Position numbers and translations under genes: made by a program | Notes under the pieces: model-generated | What the model was told of the DNA's origin: nothing | The model's database searches: none | Seen by the model: the letters and a program-made list of their open reading frames with translations, nothing else | Part shown: positions 27,639 to 36,530 of the stretch, piece by piece | How the letters are laid out: every line of letters starts with the position of its first letter | Numbering within the stretch: position 1 is the first letter of the stretch | NCBI GenBank assembly: GCA_945861785.1 | Contig: CAMAWD010000043.1 | Span: 1 to 49,059 of the forward strand | Origin: Rhodoferax sp. OV413 | GTDB taxonomy: Bacteria; Pseudomonadota; Gammaproteobacteria; Burkholderiales; Burkholderiaceae_C | Direction of reading: 5' to 3' | Length of the DNA stretch: 49,059 bases

Positions 27639-29516
27639 ATGAACTCTGCACGCGTGGTCCTGCGCGAAACTTTCGGTTTTGATGCCTTTCGCGGGCCGCA
27701 GCAGGATGTGATCGACCATGTGGTTGGTGGCGGAGATGCGCTGGTCCTGATGCCGACGGGTGGTGGCAAGTCGCTGTGTTACCAGATCCCGGCCATCGTG
27801 CGCCAGAGTGCGGGGCTTGGCACCACCATCGTGATCTCGCCGCTGATCGCGCTGATGCATGACCAGGTCGGCGCGTTGCACGAGGCCGGTGTGAGCGCGG
27901 CCTTCCTCAATTCCACGTTGACCATGGACGAGGCAGCACAAATCGAGCGCCAGATGGTGCGTGGTGAGCTGACGCTGATCTACGCCGCGCCCGAACGCGT
28001 CACCACACCGCGTTTCCTGGCCCAGCTCGACGCCATGGTCGAGCGTGGCAAGCTGAGTCTTTTCGCCATCGACGAGGTGCATTGCGTGAGCCAGTGGGGC
28101 CACGACTTCCGGCCCGAATACCGGGCGCTGACGGTGCTGCACGAGCGTTACCCGTCGGTCCCGCGTGTGGGGCTCACCGCCACCGCCGATGCGCTCACGC
28201 GGGAGGACATCGTGGAGCGCCTGCAACTGCAGGGCGCGCGTGCGTTTGTCAGCAGTTTCGATCGGCCCAACATCCGCTACACCATCGTCGAAAAAAGGGA
28301 AGCGACTGTGCAGTTGCTGCGTTTCATCCAGGGGGAGCACGACGGCGATGCAGGCATCGTGTATTGCCAGTCGCGCAAGCGCGTGGAGGAGATCGCCGAG
28401 ACGCTGTGCCAGCAGGGCATGGACGCCTTGCCTTACCACGCCGGGTTGGACGCCCGGGTGCGGCAGGACAACCAGAACCGTTTTCTTCGCGACGAGGGCG
28501 TCGTGATGGTGGCCACCATCGCGTTCGGCATGGGCATCGACAAGCCGGACGTTCGATTTGTGGCGCACCTGGACATGCCCAAGAACATCGAGGCTTATTA
28601 CCAGGAGACCGGCCGCGCCGGTCGCGACGGCGCCGCCGCCGATGCCTGGATGGCGTATGGCTTGCAGGACGTGGTGAACCAGCGCCGCATGATCGACGAG
28701 AGCCCGGCCGGCGACGATTTCAAGCAGGTGATGCGCGGCAAGCTCGATGCGCTGCTGGGCCTGGCCGAAGCCACCGATTGCCGCCGGGTGCGCTTGCTCC
28801 ACTACTTTGGCGAGGCGTACGGTCGCCCCACCTGCCAGAACTGCGACAACTGCCTTTTTCCAGCCGCGATCTGGGACGGCACCGACGCAGCGCGCAAGCT
28901 GCTCAGCACCATCTACCGCGTCCAGCAAACCAGCGGCATCACGTTTGGCGCCGGCCATATCATGGACATCCTGCGCGGCAAGGCGACCGAAAAAGTGGCG
29001 CAGCATGGCCATAACGGCATCAGTACGTTCGGCATTGGCGCCGCGTTCAGCGAACAGCAATTGCGCGGCGTGTTGCGCCAACTGATTGCCATCAACGCGG
29101 TGAGTGTGGATGCGCAGGCGTTCAATACGCTCAAGCTCACAGAGGGCTCGCGCGCCGTGCTCAAGGGCGAGGTGGCGGTGCAATTGCGCGCGAGCGTGTC
29201 CGGTGCCGTGGCGGCGGGGGGCGAACGGTCGCGGCGCGGCAAGGGCGGCAAGTCAGGCGCCGCCGGGGCCAAGGCCAGGGCGCCGGTGCCGCTGGACGAA
29301 GCCGCACAGCTGCGTTATGAGGCCCTCAGGGCCTGGCGCGCGGAGGTGGCGCGTTCGCACAACCTGCCGGCCTACGTGATCTTCCATGACGCCACCCTGG
29401 CCCAGATCGCGCAGCGCGCGCCGGGCTCGCTGGACGACCTGCAGGGCATCAGCGGTATTGGCGCCAGGAAACTTGAGGCCTATGGTGACGAGGTGCTGCG
29501 GGTGGTGGGTTTGTAG
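27639..29516 (+). CDS. recQ: ATP-dependent DNA helicase RecQ
   Basis: A helicase of 625 residues that unwinds DNA 3' to 5' in recombination and repair. [15 protein letters not shown] gives Walker A at 40-46, [17 protein letters not shown] (a DEVH box near 145) is Walker B, and GRAGRDG is motif VI. The zinc cysteines lie in CQNCDNCLF with an upstream Cys in [16 protein letters not shown] and HRDC domains follow, the latter ending in [17 protein letters not shown]. The ATG at 27639 starts the family homology. It is divergent from the MORN-metH pair. Confidence 0.96.
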   Translation: MNSARVVLRETFGFDAFRGPQQDVIDHVVGGGDALVLMPTGGGKSLCYQIPAIVRQSAGLGTTIVISPLIALMHDQVGALHEAGVSAAFLNSTLTMDEAAQIERQMVRGELTLIYAAPERVTTPRFLAQLDAMVERGKLSLFAIDEVHCVSQWGHDFRPEYRALTVLHERYPSVPRVGLTATADALTREDIVERLQLQGARAFVSSFDRPNIRYTIVEKREATVQLLRFIQGEHDGDAGIVYCQSRKRVEEIAETLCQQGMDALPYHAGLDARVRQDNQNRFLRDEGVVMVATIAFGMGIDKPDVRFVAHLDMPKNIEAYYQETGRAGRDGAAADAWMAYGLQDVVNQRRMIDESPAGDDFKQVMRGKLDALLGLAEATDCRRVRLLHYFGEAYGRPTCQNCDNCLFPAAIWDGTDAARKLLSTIYRVQQTSGITFGAGHIMDILRGKATEKVAQHGHNGISTFGIGAAFSEQQLRGVLRQLIAINAVSVDAQAFNTLKLTEGSRAVLKGEVAVQLRASVSGAVAAGGERSRRGKGGKSGAAGAKARAPVPLDEAAQLRYEALRAWRAEVARSHNLPAYVIFHDATLAQIAQRAPGSLDDLQGISGIGARKLEAYGDEVLRVVGL

Positions 29517-29775
29517 CGCCTGCGTCTGCTCGGACAGTGAACCCGCGGCCGCCGCAGCTTCTTCGACCAAAGCCGCATTCTGCCGGGTTGCCTGGTCCAG
29601 ATCGCAGACCGCCGTGCTGACCTGGGCCACGCCAGCGGTCTGTTCTTGCGTTGCCGTGGCGATCTCGCGCATCAGTTCGGCGACCCGGCCCGAACTGGCC
29701 ACCACCACGCCTGTGAGAGGATGCCGATCAGCAGCGTCAGGCGGGTGGAGACGGTGAGCTTGTTCGCGCGCGGGT
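29517..29775 (-). pseudogene. Chemoreceptor (methyl-accepting protein) relic with central deletion
   Basis: On the minus strand a short piece reads NKLTVSTRLTLLIGILS, the start and first membrane helix of a chemoreceptor. It then joins, out of frame, ASSGRVAELMREIATATQEQ and TAGVAQVSTAVCDLDQATRQ, which lead into NAALVEEAAAAAGSLSEQTQ, the C-terminal methylation and signalling end. Everything between (sensor, HAMP and most of the coiled coil, several hundred residues) is gone. It follows cheW on the same strand, a usual place for a receptor gene. Confidence 0.82.
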
Positions 29776-29802
29776 GCTTGGTTCTTGCAGCCGGGAAAGT
29801 GT

Positions 29803-30345
29803 TTACTGAAGGGTTTGCGCGACCAGGCCCATGTCGGAACTGGCCATCAGTGTTTCGACGTCCAGCAGCACCAGCATGTCGTCCTGGTCATCGCGACCGG
29901 GCGCGCCGATGCCGGTGATGAAGTTGGCGCCCACGCTGGTGTTGAATTCGGGTATCGGCCTGATCTGCGCGGGGGTCAGGGTGACCACATCGCTGACCGA
30001 GTCGACAACGGCGCCCACCACGCGATCAGCCAGGGTCAGGATGACGGTGACCGTCAGGTGGTTGAACTCCACACGGGTCATGCCGAATTTGCGCCGCAGA
30101 TCCACGATCGGGACGATCGCGCCGTGCAGGTTCAGCACACCGGCTACGAATGCAGTCGCCCCGACCATAGGGGTGGGGGGCTCATACCCGCAGATTTCCT
30201 GGACTTTGAGAGTATCGATGCCGTAGGCCACGGCGCCGATCCGAAAGGTCAGGAATTCACGCGCCGGGCCATCAGAAGTGGTGGCCTGTATGGCATCAGG
30301 AGCAGCTTGGAATATGGTCGGCAACATGGTGAAAGTCACTTGCAT
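29803..30345 (-). CDS. cheW: Chemotaxis coupling protein CheW
   Basis: An adaptor of 180 residues that links chemoreceptors to the kinase CheA. The CheW fold runs from about residue 28 (REFLTFRIGAVAYGIDTLKV) through GVLNLHGAIVPIVDLRRKFG to a C-terminal DDMLVLLDVETLM. The N-terminus has about 25 extra residues; the ATG at 30345 is used, with an alternative six codons later. The upstream region (30346-30430) is markedly AT-rich compared with the rest of the window. The receptor gene that should be its partner is reduced to a relic downstream, so this CheW must serve receptors encoded elsewhere, or be redundant. Confidence 0.93.
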   Translation of the reverse strand: MQVTFTMLPTIFQAAPDAIQATTSDGPAREFLTFRIGAVAYGIDTLKVQEICGYEPPTPMVGATAFVAGVLNLHGAIVPIVDLRRKFGMTRVEFNHLTVTVILTLADRVVGAVVDSVSDVVTLTPAQIRPIPEFNTSVGANFITGIGAPGRDDQDDMLVLLDVETLMASSDMGLVAQTLQ

Positions 30346-30530
30346 CTCACTCTAAATTTATCAATTAAGAGAATTCTAGTTATATTTTGATGAATATGAT
30401 AATTTCCGGGTTAGAAGTGATTTTCATGTGACAGAGTTGGCAAATTGCGGAGCCAGGGGTGTGTCTGGGCGCAAGGCCAGGCCCTTGGGTTCCGTGTGAT
30501 GATCGGAGCCGCCACCCACCAGGAGAACCC

Positions 30531-31727
30531 ATGGCTTCCAACAACGACAACCTCAGCATGGCGCTGTTCTGCGACTTCGAGAACGTGGCCCTCGGCGTGC
30601 GCGACGCCCAGTACGACAAGTTCGACATCAAGCCCATCCTGGAGCGGCTGCTGCTCAAAGGCAGCATCGTGGTCAAGAAGGCCTATTGCGACTGGGAGCG
30701 TTACAAGGGCTTCAAGGCCACCATGCACGAGGCGAACTTCGAATTGATCGAAATCCCGCATGTCCGCCAGTCTGGCAAGAACTCGGCCGACATCCGCATG
30801 GTGGTCGACGCGCTCGACCTTTGTTACACGAAGGCGCATGTCAACACTTTCGTGATCATCAGCGGGGACTCCGACTTTTCACCCCTGGTCTCCAAACTGC
30901 GTGAGAACGCCAAGCAGGTGATCGGTGTTGGCGTGAAGCAGTCCACCTCGGACCTTCTGGTGGCCAACTGCGATGAATTCATCTTCTACGACGACCTGGT
31001 GCGCGAAAGCCAACGCACCTCGTCCCGGCGCCAGCACCAGGCGCAGGGCCAGCCCCAGCAACAGGCGCCCCGGCGGTCTCCCGAAGAGGAGCGGCAGCGC
31101 CGCGACGAGATGGACATGCGGCGCAGCCAGGCCATCGAGATGGCGGTGGAGACCTTTGATGCGCTGGTGGCCGAGCGCGGCGACAGCGGCAAGATCTGGG
31201 CTTCGGTGCTGAAAGAAGCCATCAAGCGCCGCAAGCCCGATTTCAATGAGACCTGGTATGGTTTCAGGGCCTTCGGCAACCTGCTGGAAGAGGCCCAGGC
31301 GCGCGGTCTGCTGGAGTTCGGCCGCGACGAGAAGTCGGGCGCCTACGTCTACCGCAATGCCGCACCGGGGCGCAACGAGCGCTCCGAACGTGTCGAGATG
31401 GTGGCCGCCCCGATGCAGCAAGCCCCGCAGCCCGACGCGACCGACGCACCAGCCCAGGACGACGGCCAGGAGCGGCGCGAACCCCGGCGGCGCAGCCGCG
31501 GGGGGCGCCGGGCTTCGGCGCCGCAAGCGATTGCCGCTGCTGATGCCGATTGGCAGCAGGCGCCCGACGCCACGGACGAAACCGCCCTGCGCCAGGGTCC
31601 GGCTGCCGCTCAATCGCGGCCCGAGCGCGCCGAGCAGGCAGTGCCAGCCGATCCGGCGGCGCCTGCGGACCAGCCCAAACCACGCGGCCGTCGCCCGCGC
31701 AAACCCGCTGTCAAGCCGGTAGGTTGA
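30531..31727 (+). CDS. NYN-domain (LabA/Limkain-like) protein with OST-HTH/LOTUS domain
   Basis: A protein of 398 residues. The N-terminal NYN domain, a PIN-like nuclease fold, shows ALFCDFENVALG (Asp15), KNSADIRMVVDALDL (Asp87) and IISGDSDFSPLV (Asp113 and Asp115), so the acidic active-site residues are present. A Gln/Arg-rich linker (162-200) leads to an OST-HTH/LOTUS domain at about 203-274 (IWASVLKEAIKRRKPDFNET and AYVYRN). The tail of about 115 residues is low complexity, rich in Ala, Arg, Pro and Gln. AGGAG precedes the ATG. The predicted role is RNA binding and perhaps cleavage; the target is unknown. Confidence 0.9.
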   Translation: MASNNDNLSMALFCDFENVALGVRDAQYDKFDIKPILERLLLKGSIVVKKAYCDWERYKGFKATMHEANFELIEIPHVRQSGKNSADIRMVVDALDLCYTKAHVNTFVIISGDSDFSPLVSKLRENAKQVIGVGVKQSTSDLLVANCDEFIFYDDLVRESQRTSSRRQHQAQGQPQQQAPRRSPEEERQRRDEMDMRRSQAIEMAVETFDALVAERGDSGKIWASVLKEAIKRRKPDFNETWYGFRAFGNLLEEAQARGLLEFGRDEKSGAYVYRNAAPGRNERSERVEMVAAPMQQAPQPDATDAPAQDDGQERREPRRRSRGGRRASAPQAIAAADADWQQAPDATDETALRQGPAAAQSRPERAEQAVPADPAAPADQPKPRGRRPRKPAVKPVG

Positions 31728-31736
31728 GCCGCAGGT

Positions 31737-31930
31737 TCCATAGCCAAAGATGGTGCGGCGCTGCGGCGAGATCCCTGCCGCGTTCCAAAGTGCAAGCAGC
31801 TCGCGAGCCGGGCGCTCGGTCCAATTCGTATCAATGTAGAGCCGGCCCCGGGGATATGGCCTTGCAAGAATACCGTGGGAGGCCCATCTTCGCTCCCGAC
31901 CAGGTGCAGGCACCCCAATGGACTGACCAT
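31737..31930 (-). pseudogene. Possible rhodanese-domain relic
   Basis: The minus strand reads GHIPGAG in one frame (about 31844-31861), the loop typical of rhodanese sulfurtransferases. In a neighbouring frame it reads IDTNWTERPARELLALWNAA, then GISPQRRTIFGYGTCG, as expected for the stretch that leads to the rhodanese active site, before losing homology. A frameshift and loss of both ends would explain it. The call is tentative, because the motif is short. Confidence 0.35.
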
Positions 31931-31949
31931 CGGGCCTGACCGCCCGGCC

Positions 31950-32765
31950 TCAGCGACCCGTGAATCCGGGGGGGCGTTTGTCGAGAAACGCGCGGCGTCC
32001 TTCGGCAAAGTCGGCGCTGGCGGCGGTCATTGCCTCCCGGGCGCGCATCGCCGCGAGGTTGCTGTGACCGGTTGAAATCTCGTCGAGCGACTGTTTGGTG
32101 GCCTGCACGGCCAGTGGCGCCAAGCGGGCGACATCGCCGACCAGCTTGCGCAGGGCGCGTTCGAATTCGTCCGCGCCAGAGGCAAGCTCCTCCAGACAGT
32201 CCATGTGCAGCAAGCGCTCGGCGCTGAATGGCCGCGCCGCCAGGAAGGCGCGCTTGGCGCCGTTGATCCCGAAGCGGGTCACAAAGCGCTGCAGGCCGCT
32301 GGGGTAGTAATGCAGCCCCAGCGCCGTGGCTGGCATGCGCAACTCGGTGCCCGACAGGCCGATGCGCAGGTCGCAGGCCAGCACCAGGTCGGTGGCCCCG
32401 CCGTACACGCTGCCGTTGAGTGCGCAGATGGTGACCGGTCGCAGGGCGGCCAGTGCGTCAGGGACCTTCTCGAAAAGTTGCGGGTCATGGGCCGCGCCAT
32501 CGAACCCACCGATGTGGTAACCCGAGCTGAATACCGGTCGCGGCTGGCCCTGTGTGTTGGCCGTGAACACCAATACCCGCACGGTCTGGTCGGCGTCCAC
32601 CCGCGCCATGTGCTCCAGCAGCGTGTGCAGGTCGGCGTCTTCCAGCCGGTTGCGGTGCGCCGGGCGGTTCAGGGTGAGGGTGGCGACACCGTCGGCGATG
32701 GAGAGAAGGGGCGTGGAGGGCATGGGAGGCGGGTTCTGCATGCCGTGGACGCACCCGTGGCTCAT
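31950..32765 (-). CDS. Enoyl-CoA hydratase/isomerase family protein lacking the usual catalytic acids
   Basis: A crotonase-fold protein of 271 residues. Recognisable segments are ATLTLNRPAHRNRLEDADLH, the oxyanion-hole part FSSGYHIGGFDG, and NGSVYGGATDLVLACDLRIG. Hydratases usually carry one Glu in GGGCEL and one in a PEINLG-like segment; here these read GGATDL and MPATALGL, so both acids appear absent. The reaction is therefore unlikely to be normal hydration. Its ATG (32765) overlaps the stop of the upstream LysR gene as ATGA, which suggests coupled translation and supports this start over two later ATGs. Confidence 0.85.
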   Translation of the reverse strand: MSHGCVHGMQNPPPMPSTPLLSIADGVATLTLNRPAHRNRLEDADLHTLLEHMARVDADQTVRVLVFTANTQGQPRPVFSSGYHIGGFDGAAHDPQLFEKVPDALAALRPVTICALNGSVYGGATDLVLACDLRIGLSGTELRMPATALGLHYYPSGLQRFVTRFGINGAKRAFLAARPFSAERLLHMDCLEELASGADEFERALRKLVGDVARLAPLAVQATKQSLDEISTGHSNLAAMRAREAMTAASADFAEGRRAFLDKRPPGFTGR

Positions 32766-33703
32766 ATGCTGGCCGCCGGATCACGTGCAGCAGTACCCAG
32801 CAATTCACCTTCGGCTGTGACATGCTCCTGCAGAAAATCCAGGAAACACCTGGTGGTAGGCGCCAGGCCACGCCGCGAGGGGAAAACCGCGTGGAAGATG
32901 CTGGGCGGGGGGGCCCATGCCGGCAACACCGGTACCAGCCGGCCGTCACGCAGTTCGTCACGGCACATGTAATCGGGCAGCAGGCCCATGCCGGTTCCAC
33001 GAACAATGGCGATCTTGAGGGTCAACAGGTCATCTGCCACGCAACGCGGTGAATGCACAAAGGTGTGCGTTTGTTTGTCCGGGCCAACGAGTTGCCAACT
33101 GCCGCGCCCGTCCGTCGCAGACATGCTGACCGTGTCGAGCCGGCCCAGGTCCGCCACGTCGGCCGGACGGCCCTGGCGTGCCAATTGCGCCGGGCTGGCC
33201 ACCAGCAACGCCTGCGTCAAACCGAGGTTTTTCACCACCAGGCTGCCGCTTTCCTCCAGTGTCGGGCGCACGCGCAAGGCCACATCCACGCCCTCCTCCA
33301 CCAGGTCCACCACCCGGTTGCTGACCCGCATGTCGACCCGTACCAGCGGGTAACGCGCCAGGAAGAGCGGCAGCACCGGGCCCAGCGTTGTCTGCGCCAG
33401 CGTCACCGGGCAGGCCACGCGCAAAGTGCCCCGCGGTTCCCCCTGCACCATGGCAACCGCCGCCAAGGCAGCTTCCGCCTGCTCGCGCATTCCCACACAG
33501 TGGCGGTGGCAGCGTTCACCGGCTTCGGTCAGCGAGAGCTTGCGGGTTGTGCGGTGTAGCAGGCGCACGCCCAAGCGGGTCTCCAGTTCGGCAATGCGGC
33601 GTGACAAGCGCGACTTGGGCAGCCCGAGTGCGCGGGCGGCCGCTGCGAAACCGCCGCGGTCGACGACCTCGGCGAAATACAGCATGTCATTGAGATCTTC
33701 CAT
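32762..33703 (-). CDS. LysR family transcriptional regulator
   Basis: A regulator of 313 residues, MEDLNDMLYFAEVVDRGGFA at the N-terminus with the helix-turn-helix AAARALGLPKSRLSRRIAEL, and an effector-binding domain from about residue 90. The start is the ATG giving MEDLND, the usual opening of this LysR branch; ten further codons upstream are open. It is divergent from azoR across 124 bp and translationally coupled to the enoyl-CoA hydratase-like gene. The divergent arrangement suggests it regulates azoR, its own operon, or both. Confidence 0.92.
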   Translation of the reverse strand: MEDLNDMLYFAEVVDRGGFAAAARALGLPKSRLSRRIAELETRLGVRLLHRTTRKLSLTEAGERCHRHCVGMREQAEAALAAVAMVQGEPRGTLRVACPVTLAQTTLGPVLPLFLARYPLVRVDMRVSNRVVDLVEEGVDVALRVRPTLEESGSLVVKNLGLTQALLVASPAQLARQGRPADVADLGRLDTVSMSATDGRGSWQLVGPDKQTHTFVHSPRCVADDLLTLKIAIVRGTGMGLLPDYMCRDELRDGRLVPVLPAWAPPPSIFHAVFPSRRGLAPTTRCFLDFLQEHVTAEGELLGTAARDPAASI

Positions 33704-33827
33704 GGCGGCCCCATTGTTCTGTTGGTGGAACAATTAAACCTGAAAAGGCAGCCTAGTGGATTGATTGGACTGCCCGCAGACTATATGCATCACCAACCGG
33801 GCTGTAGCCCACCTTCAAGGAACCACC

Positions 33828-34469
33828 ATGAAATTGCTCCACATCGACTCCAGCGCCCTCGGCGGCGCCTCTGTTTCCCGCCAACTGAGCGCCCGGGTGG
33901 TCGCGCAGTGGCAAGCTTCCCACCCTGGGACAGTGGTCGAGTATCTGGACCTGGTCGCCAACGCCCCCAGCCATCTGAATGCAGACTCGCTGGGTTTTCG
34001 CATGCCCGCCGGCGCCCAAGGCCTGACCGAGGTCCAGCGTTCCGAGAATGCCGTGTCGGAAGCGCTGGTGACACAGTTCCTGGCGGCCGACGTGGTCGTG
34101 GTGGGTGCGCCCCTGTACAACTTTTCGGTGCCCAGCCAGCTCAAGGCCTGGATCGATCGCGTCGCCCAGGCGGGGCGCACCTTCACATACACCGACAAGG
34201 GTCCCAAGGGCCTCGCCGGTGGCAAGACGGTGGTGGTGGTGTCGAGCCGCGGCGGGGCTTACGGCGACGAGTCCGCGTACGAGCACCAGGAGAGTTACCT
34301 CAAGGTGGTGTTCGGCTTTTTCGGGGTGACGGATGTGCGCATCGTGCGTGCTGAAGGACTGGCGATGGGCGATGCAGCACGGGCCACGGCGATCGGCGCG
34401 GCCGGAGTCCAGATCGGCGGAATGTTTGCCGGCGCCGCCAACCAGGCGGCCGTGACCGTCGCAGCCTGA
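33828..34469 (+). CDS. azoR: FMN-dependent NADH-azoreductase
   Basis: A flavodoxin-fold protein of 213 residues that reduces quinones and azo bonds with [24 protein letters not shown] is the N-terminal FMN phosphate loop, [20 protein letters not shown] the flavin-ring segment, and SSRGGAY the second contact. AAGGAA lies before the ATG. It is read away from the LysR gene, a common pair in which the regulator controls the reductase in response to electrophiles; that link is inferred from layout. A degraded sulfate-transport gene piece lies downstream. Confidence 0.94.
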   Translation: MKLLHIDSSALGGASVSRQLSARVVAQWQASHPGTVVEYLDLVANAPSHLNADSLGFRMPAGAQGLTEVQRSENAVSEALVTQFLAADVVVVGAPLYNFSVPSQLKAWIDRVAQAGRTFTYTDKGPKGLAGGKTVVVVSSRGGAYGDESAYEHQESYLKVVFGFFGVTDVRIVRAEGLAMGDAARATAIGAAGVQIGGMFAGAANQAAVTVAA

Positions 34470-34601
34470 GCGCGTACCATCCCGCGCGGGGTGGCGTTGT
34501 GCCGCAAGCCGCTGCGCAGCAGGCAGTGCCGGCCGAATGCCGCAGCTGGAAAGTGCCCGCACGCGGTTCCTGGATCTTGAAGTCGAAAACGCCGACCAGG
34601 C

Positions 34602-34772
34602 ACGTCCGTGGAACAGACTCACGTCCCCCAGAAAGCAGTACACGAAGGGGCTGGCCGGGTGGTCCCACACCTCCTGCGCCTCACCCTGGTCGTGGGTGAC
34701 GAAGATGCCAGTCACATGCAAGTCGTCATGGAGGCGACGCAACCAGCGGCGCAGCTCCTTGACAAGAAGGGG
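34602..34772 (-). pseudogene. Fragment of a CysA-type sulfate ABC ATPase
   Basis: The minus strand reads [20 protein letters not shown] then HDQGEAQEV, the stretch around the ABC H-loop, and then directly [22 protein letters not shown]. In CysA proteins about two dozen residues normally separate these blocks (the ADR..LMNxGRIEQVGTP region); they are missing. No Walker A, signature motif or Walker B is present. It is an orphan piece with no other sulfate-transport genes nearby. Confidence 0.8.
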
Positions 34773-34957
34773 GTTCGCCTGCGCTTTGCTGCGCCGCCGG
34801 CTTGTAGGTCGTGTCTCGGTCAGCATAGTTCGTCGTCCTCTTCGCGCGCCATGTGCAGCCTTGCCCAACGAGGTATTAGCGGGAATCTGCCACCTGCCAA
34901 GCCCGACCAGTGTGGAACACGACGCCCATTTTATCTATTCATGTATTTCGGTAAGTC

Positions 34958-34998
34958 ATTGAATAAATTAATTTTATTGGAGATAATATCCATTCAAT
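34958..34998. promoter_or_regulatory. AT-rich inverted repeat upstream of the YjjJ-type gene
   Basis: ATTGAAT (34958-34964) and its complement ATTCAAT (34992-34998), 27 bases apart, lie 10-50 bp before the ATG at 35008. HipA-type kinases are usually controlled by operators next to the start, and this protein has its own N-terminal helix-turn-helix. Function is inferred. Confidence 0.35.
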
Positions 34999-35007
34999 CA
35001 AATATTC

Positions 35008-36339
35008 ATGGCGATCCCCCGCGTCCTCACCCTACTGGCATTGCAGGCCTTGCAGGCCTTGCGCAGGCAGGGCGGCGTGGCGTCCAGCGCCGGGTTGCAG
35101 GAGGCCTTGGGTGTCAGCCAGCCCACGGTGTCCCGGGCTCTGGCACCGCTGATCCAGTCGGGGCAGGTGCGCAAGGTGGGCGCGGCGCGGTCGCAGCGTT
35201 ACCTGCTGCCCCGCACGGTGCCCGGCGTCGGCCGCGAGGTGCCGGTGATGCGGGTCGATGCCCGGGGCCAGCCGGCCCCGTTTGCCCGCATGGTGCCGCT
35301 GGAGGGAGGCGCCTTCTGGGTGGACGAAGCGGACGGTCTCAGCGCGCGGCATGGAGGCCTGCCCTGGTTTCTCGACGACATGCGCCCGCAAGGGTTCATG
35401 GGCCGCAGCTTCGCCCATGCACACCCGGAGCTGCAACTGGGCAGCGACCCGCGCCACTGGACCGACGACGATGCGCTGCGGGCGCTGGCGCTGTTCGGGG
35501 ATGACCTGCCTGGCAACCTGATCGTCGGCGAGGCCGCGTTCCAGCGCTTCCATTCATTGTCCGGGCGCGCGCCGCGTGTCGATTCTGTGGCCGATTACCC
35601 ACGCCTGGCCGACCAGGCGATGCAGGGCAGCCATCCCGGGTCGTCGGCCGGTGGTGAGCAACCCAAGTTCTGCACCCTGGTCGCCGGACGCCATGTGCTG
35701 GTCAAGTTCTCCCTGGCTGGTGCCGCGCCGGCGGACCAGCGCACGCGCGATCTGCTGGTGTGCGAACACCTGGCTCTGCAGACGCTGGCCGACGCGGGTA
35801 TTGCGGCGGCCCGCACGCAGATCGTCGCGGACGCGGGGCGGGTCTTCATGGAGTCGGAGCGTTTCGATCGCACCGCCGCCGGGGGGCGCATCGGCATGGT
35901 GTCGCTGCAGGTCTACGACGCAGAGTACGTGGGCGAGATGGACAACTGGGCCGCAACCGCCAACCGCATGGCGGCGCGGCGGCTGCTGACCGACAACGAC
36001 GCGCGCACGCTGCGCCTGCTGGACGCCTACGGCCTGCTGATCGCCAATACCGACCGCCATTACGGCAACATCTCGCTGTTGCTCGACGACGACGACTGGA
36101 CGCTGTCGCCCACCTACGACATGTTGCCGATGCTGTATGCACCGGTGGCAGGTGAACTGGTCGAGCGCGACTTTTCGCGCCTGCCGCTGCAGCCGACTGC
36201 GGCCATGCTGCCCGAGTGGGAGCGCGCGCGCGCGCTGGCGATCGCATTCTGGCGCGAGGCTGCCGGCGATGCGCGTGTGTCGGTGGGGTTCCGTGGTGTT
36301 GCGCAGGCCAACGCGGGGCTGCTTGCCGGTACGCGTTGA
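35008..36339 (+). CDS. yjjJ: HipA-family serine/threonine kinase, YjjJ/HipH type
   Basis: A protein of 443 residues, the same length as E. coli YjjJ as I recall it. An N-terminal winged-helix segment (about 10-60, SSAGLQEALGVSQPTVSRAL) replaces a separate HipB antitoxin. The kinase core has the glycine-rich SSAGGEQPKF (212-221), an ERFDR segment, the catalytic Asp349 in NTDRHYGNISLL and the metal Asp near 371 in SPTYDMLPMLY. HipA kinases phosphorylate aminoacyl-tRNA synthetases; YjjJ is reported to be toxic without a neighbouring antitoxin gene, and none is present here. The leader is AT-rich. Confidence 0.92.
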   Translation: MAIPRVLTLLALQALQALRRQGGVASSAGLQEALGVSQPTVSRALAPLIQSGQVRKVGAARSQRYLLPRTVPGVGREVPVMRVDARGQPAPFARMVPLEGGAFWVDEADGLSARHGGLPWFLDDMRPQGFMGRSFAHAHPELQLGSDPRHWTDDDALRALALFGDDLPGNLIVGEAAFQRFHSLSGRAPRVDSVADYPRLADQAMQGSHPGSSAGGEQPKFCTLVAGRHVLVKFSLAGAAPADQRTRDLLVCEHLALQTLADAGIAAARTQIVADAGRVFMESERFDRTAAGGRIGMVSLQVYDAEYVGEMDNWAATANRMAARRLLTDNDARTLRLLDAYGLLIANTDRHYGNISLLLDDDDWTLSPTYDMLPMLYAPVAGELVERDFSRLPLQPTAAMLPEWERARALAIAFWREAAGDARVSVGFRGVAQANAGLLAGTR

Positions 36340-36530
36340 GTCTGGCGGCGGCACGGTCCCTGGGATTGACCGGACAACGATCGGGTTCAGAAATCGGAAA
36401 GCTGGCCTCGTGCCCAGACGGGCGTGTTCAAGCCCTGGGATGCCGTGCGCGCGCTCAAGCCCATGCTGATTTCGGGCGTCGAATTTGCAGACCCCTCTGC
36501 TATGCTGAAACAATGATTCAGGAGAGAACG

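Larger units (their letters stand above)
34470..35007. other. Intergenic stretch with a gene relic and an AT-rich leader
   Basis: This 538-bp gap holds the cysA piece on the minus strand and, from about 34920, an AT-rich leader before the YjjJ-type gene. No intact gene is seen. The rest of the sequence has no recognisable coding signal. Confidence 0.6.

Noticed and set aside
27490-27640. A cobalamin riboswitch before the MORN-metH unit
   Set aside because: No B12-box (GCCACTG-like) sequence or suitable leader length was seen on the minus strand.
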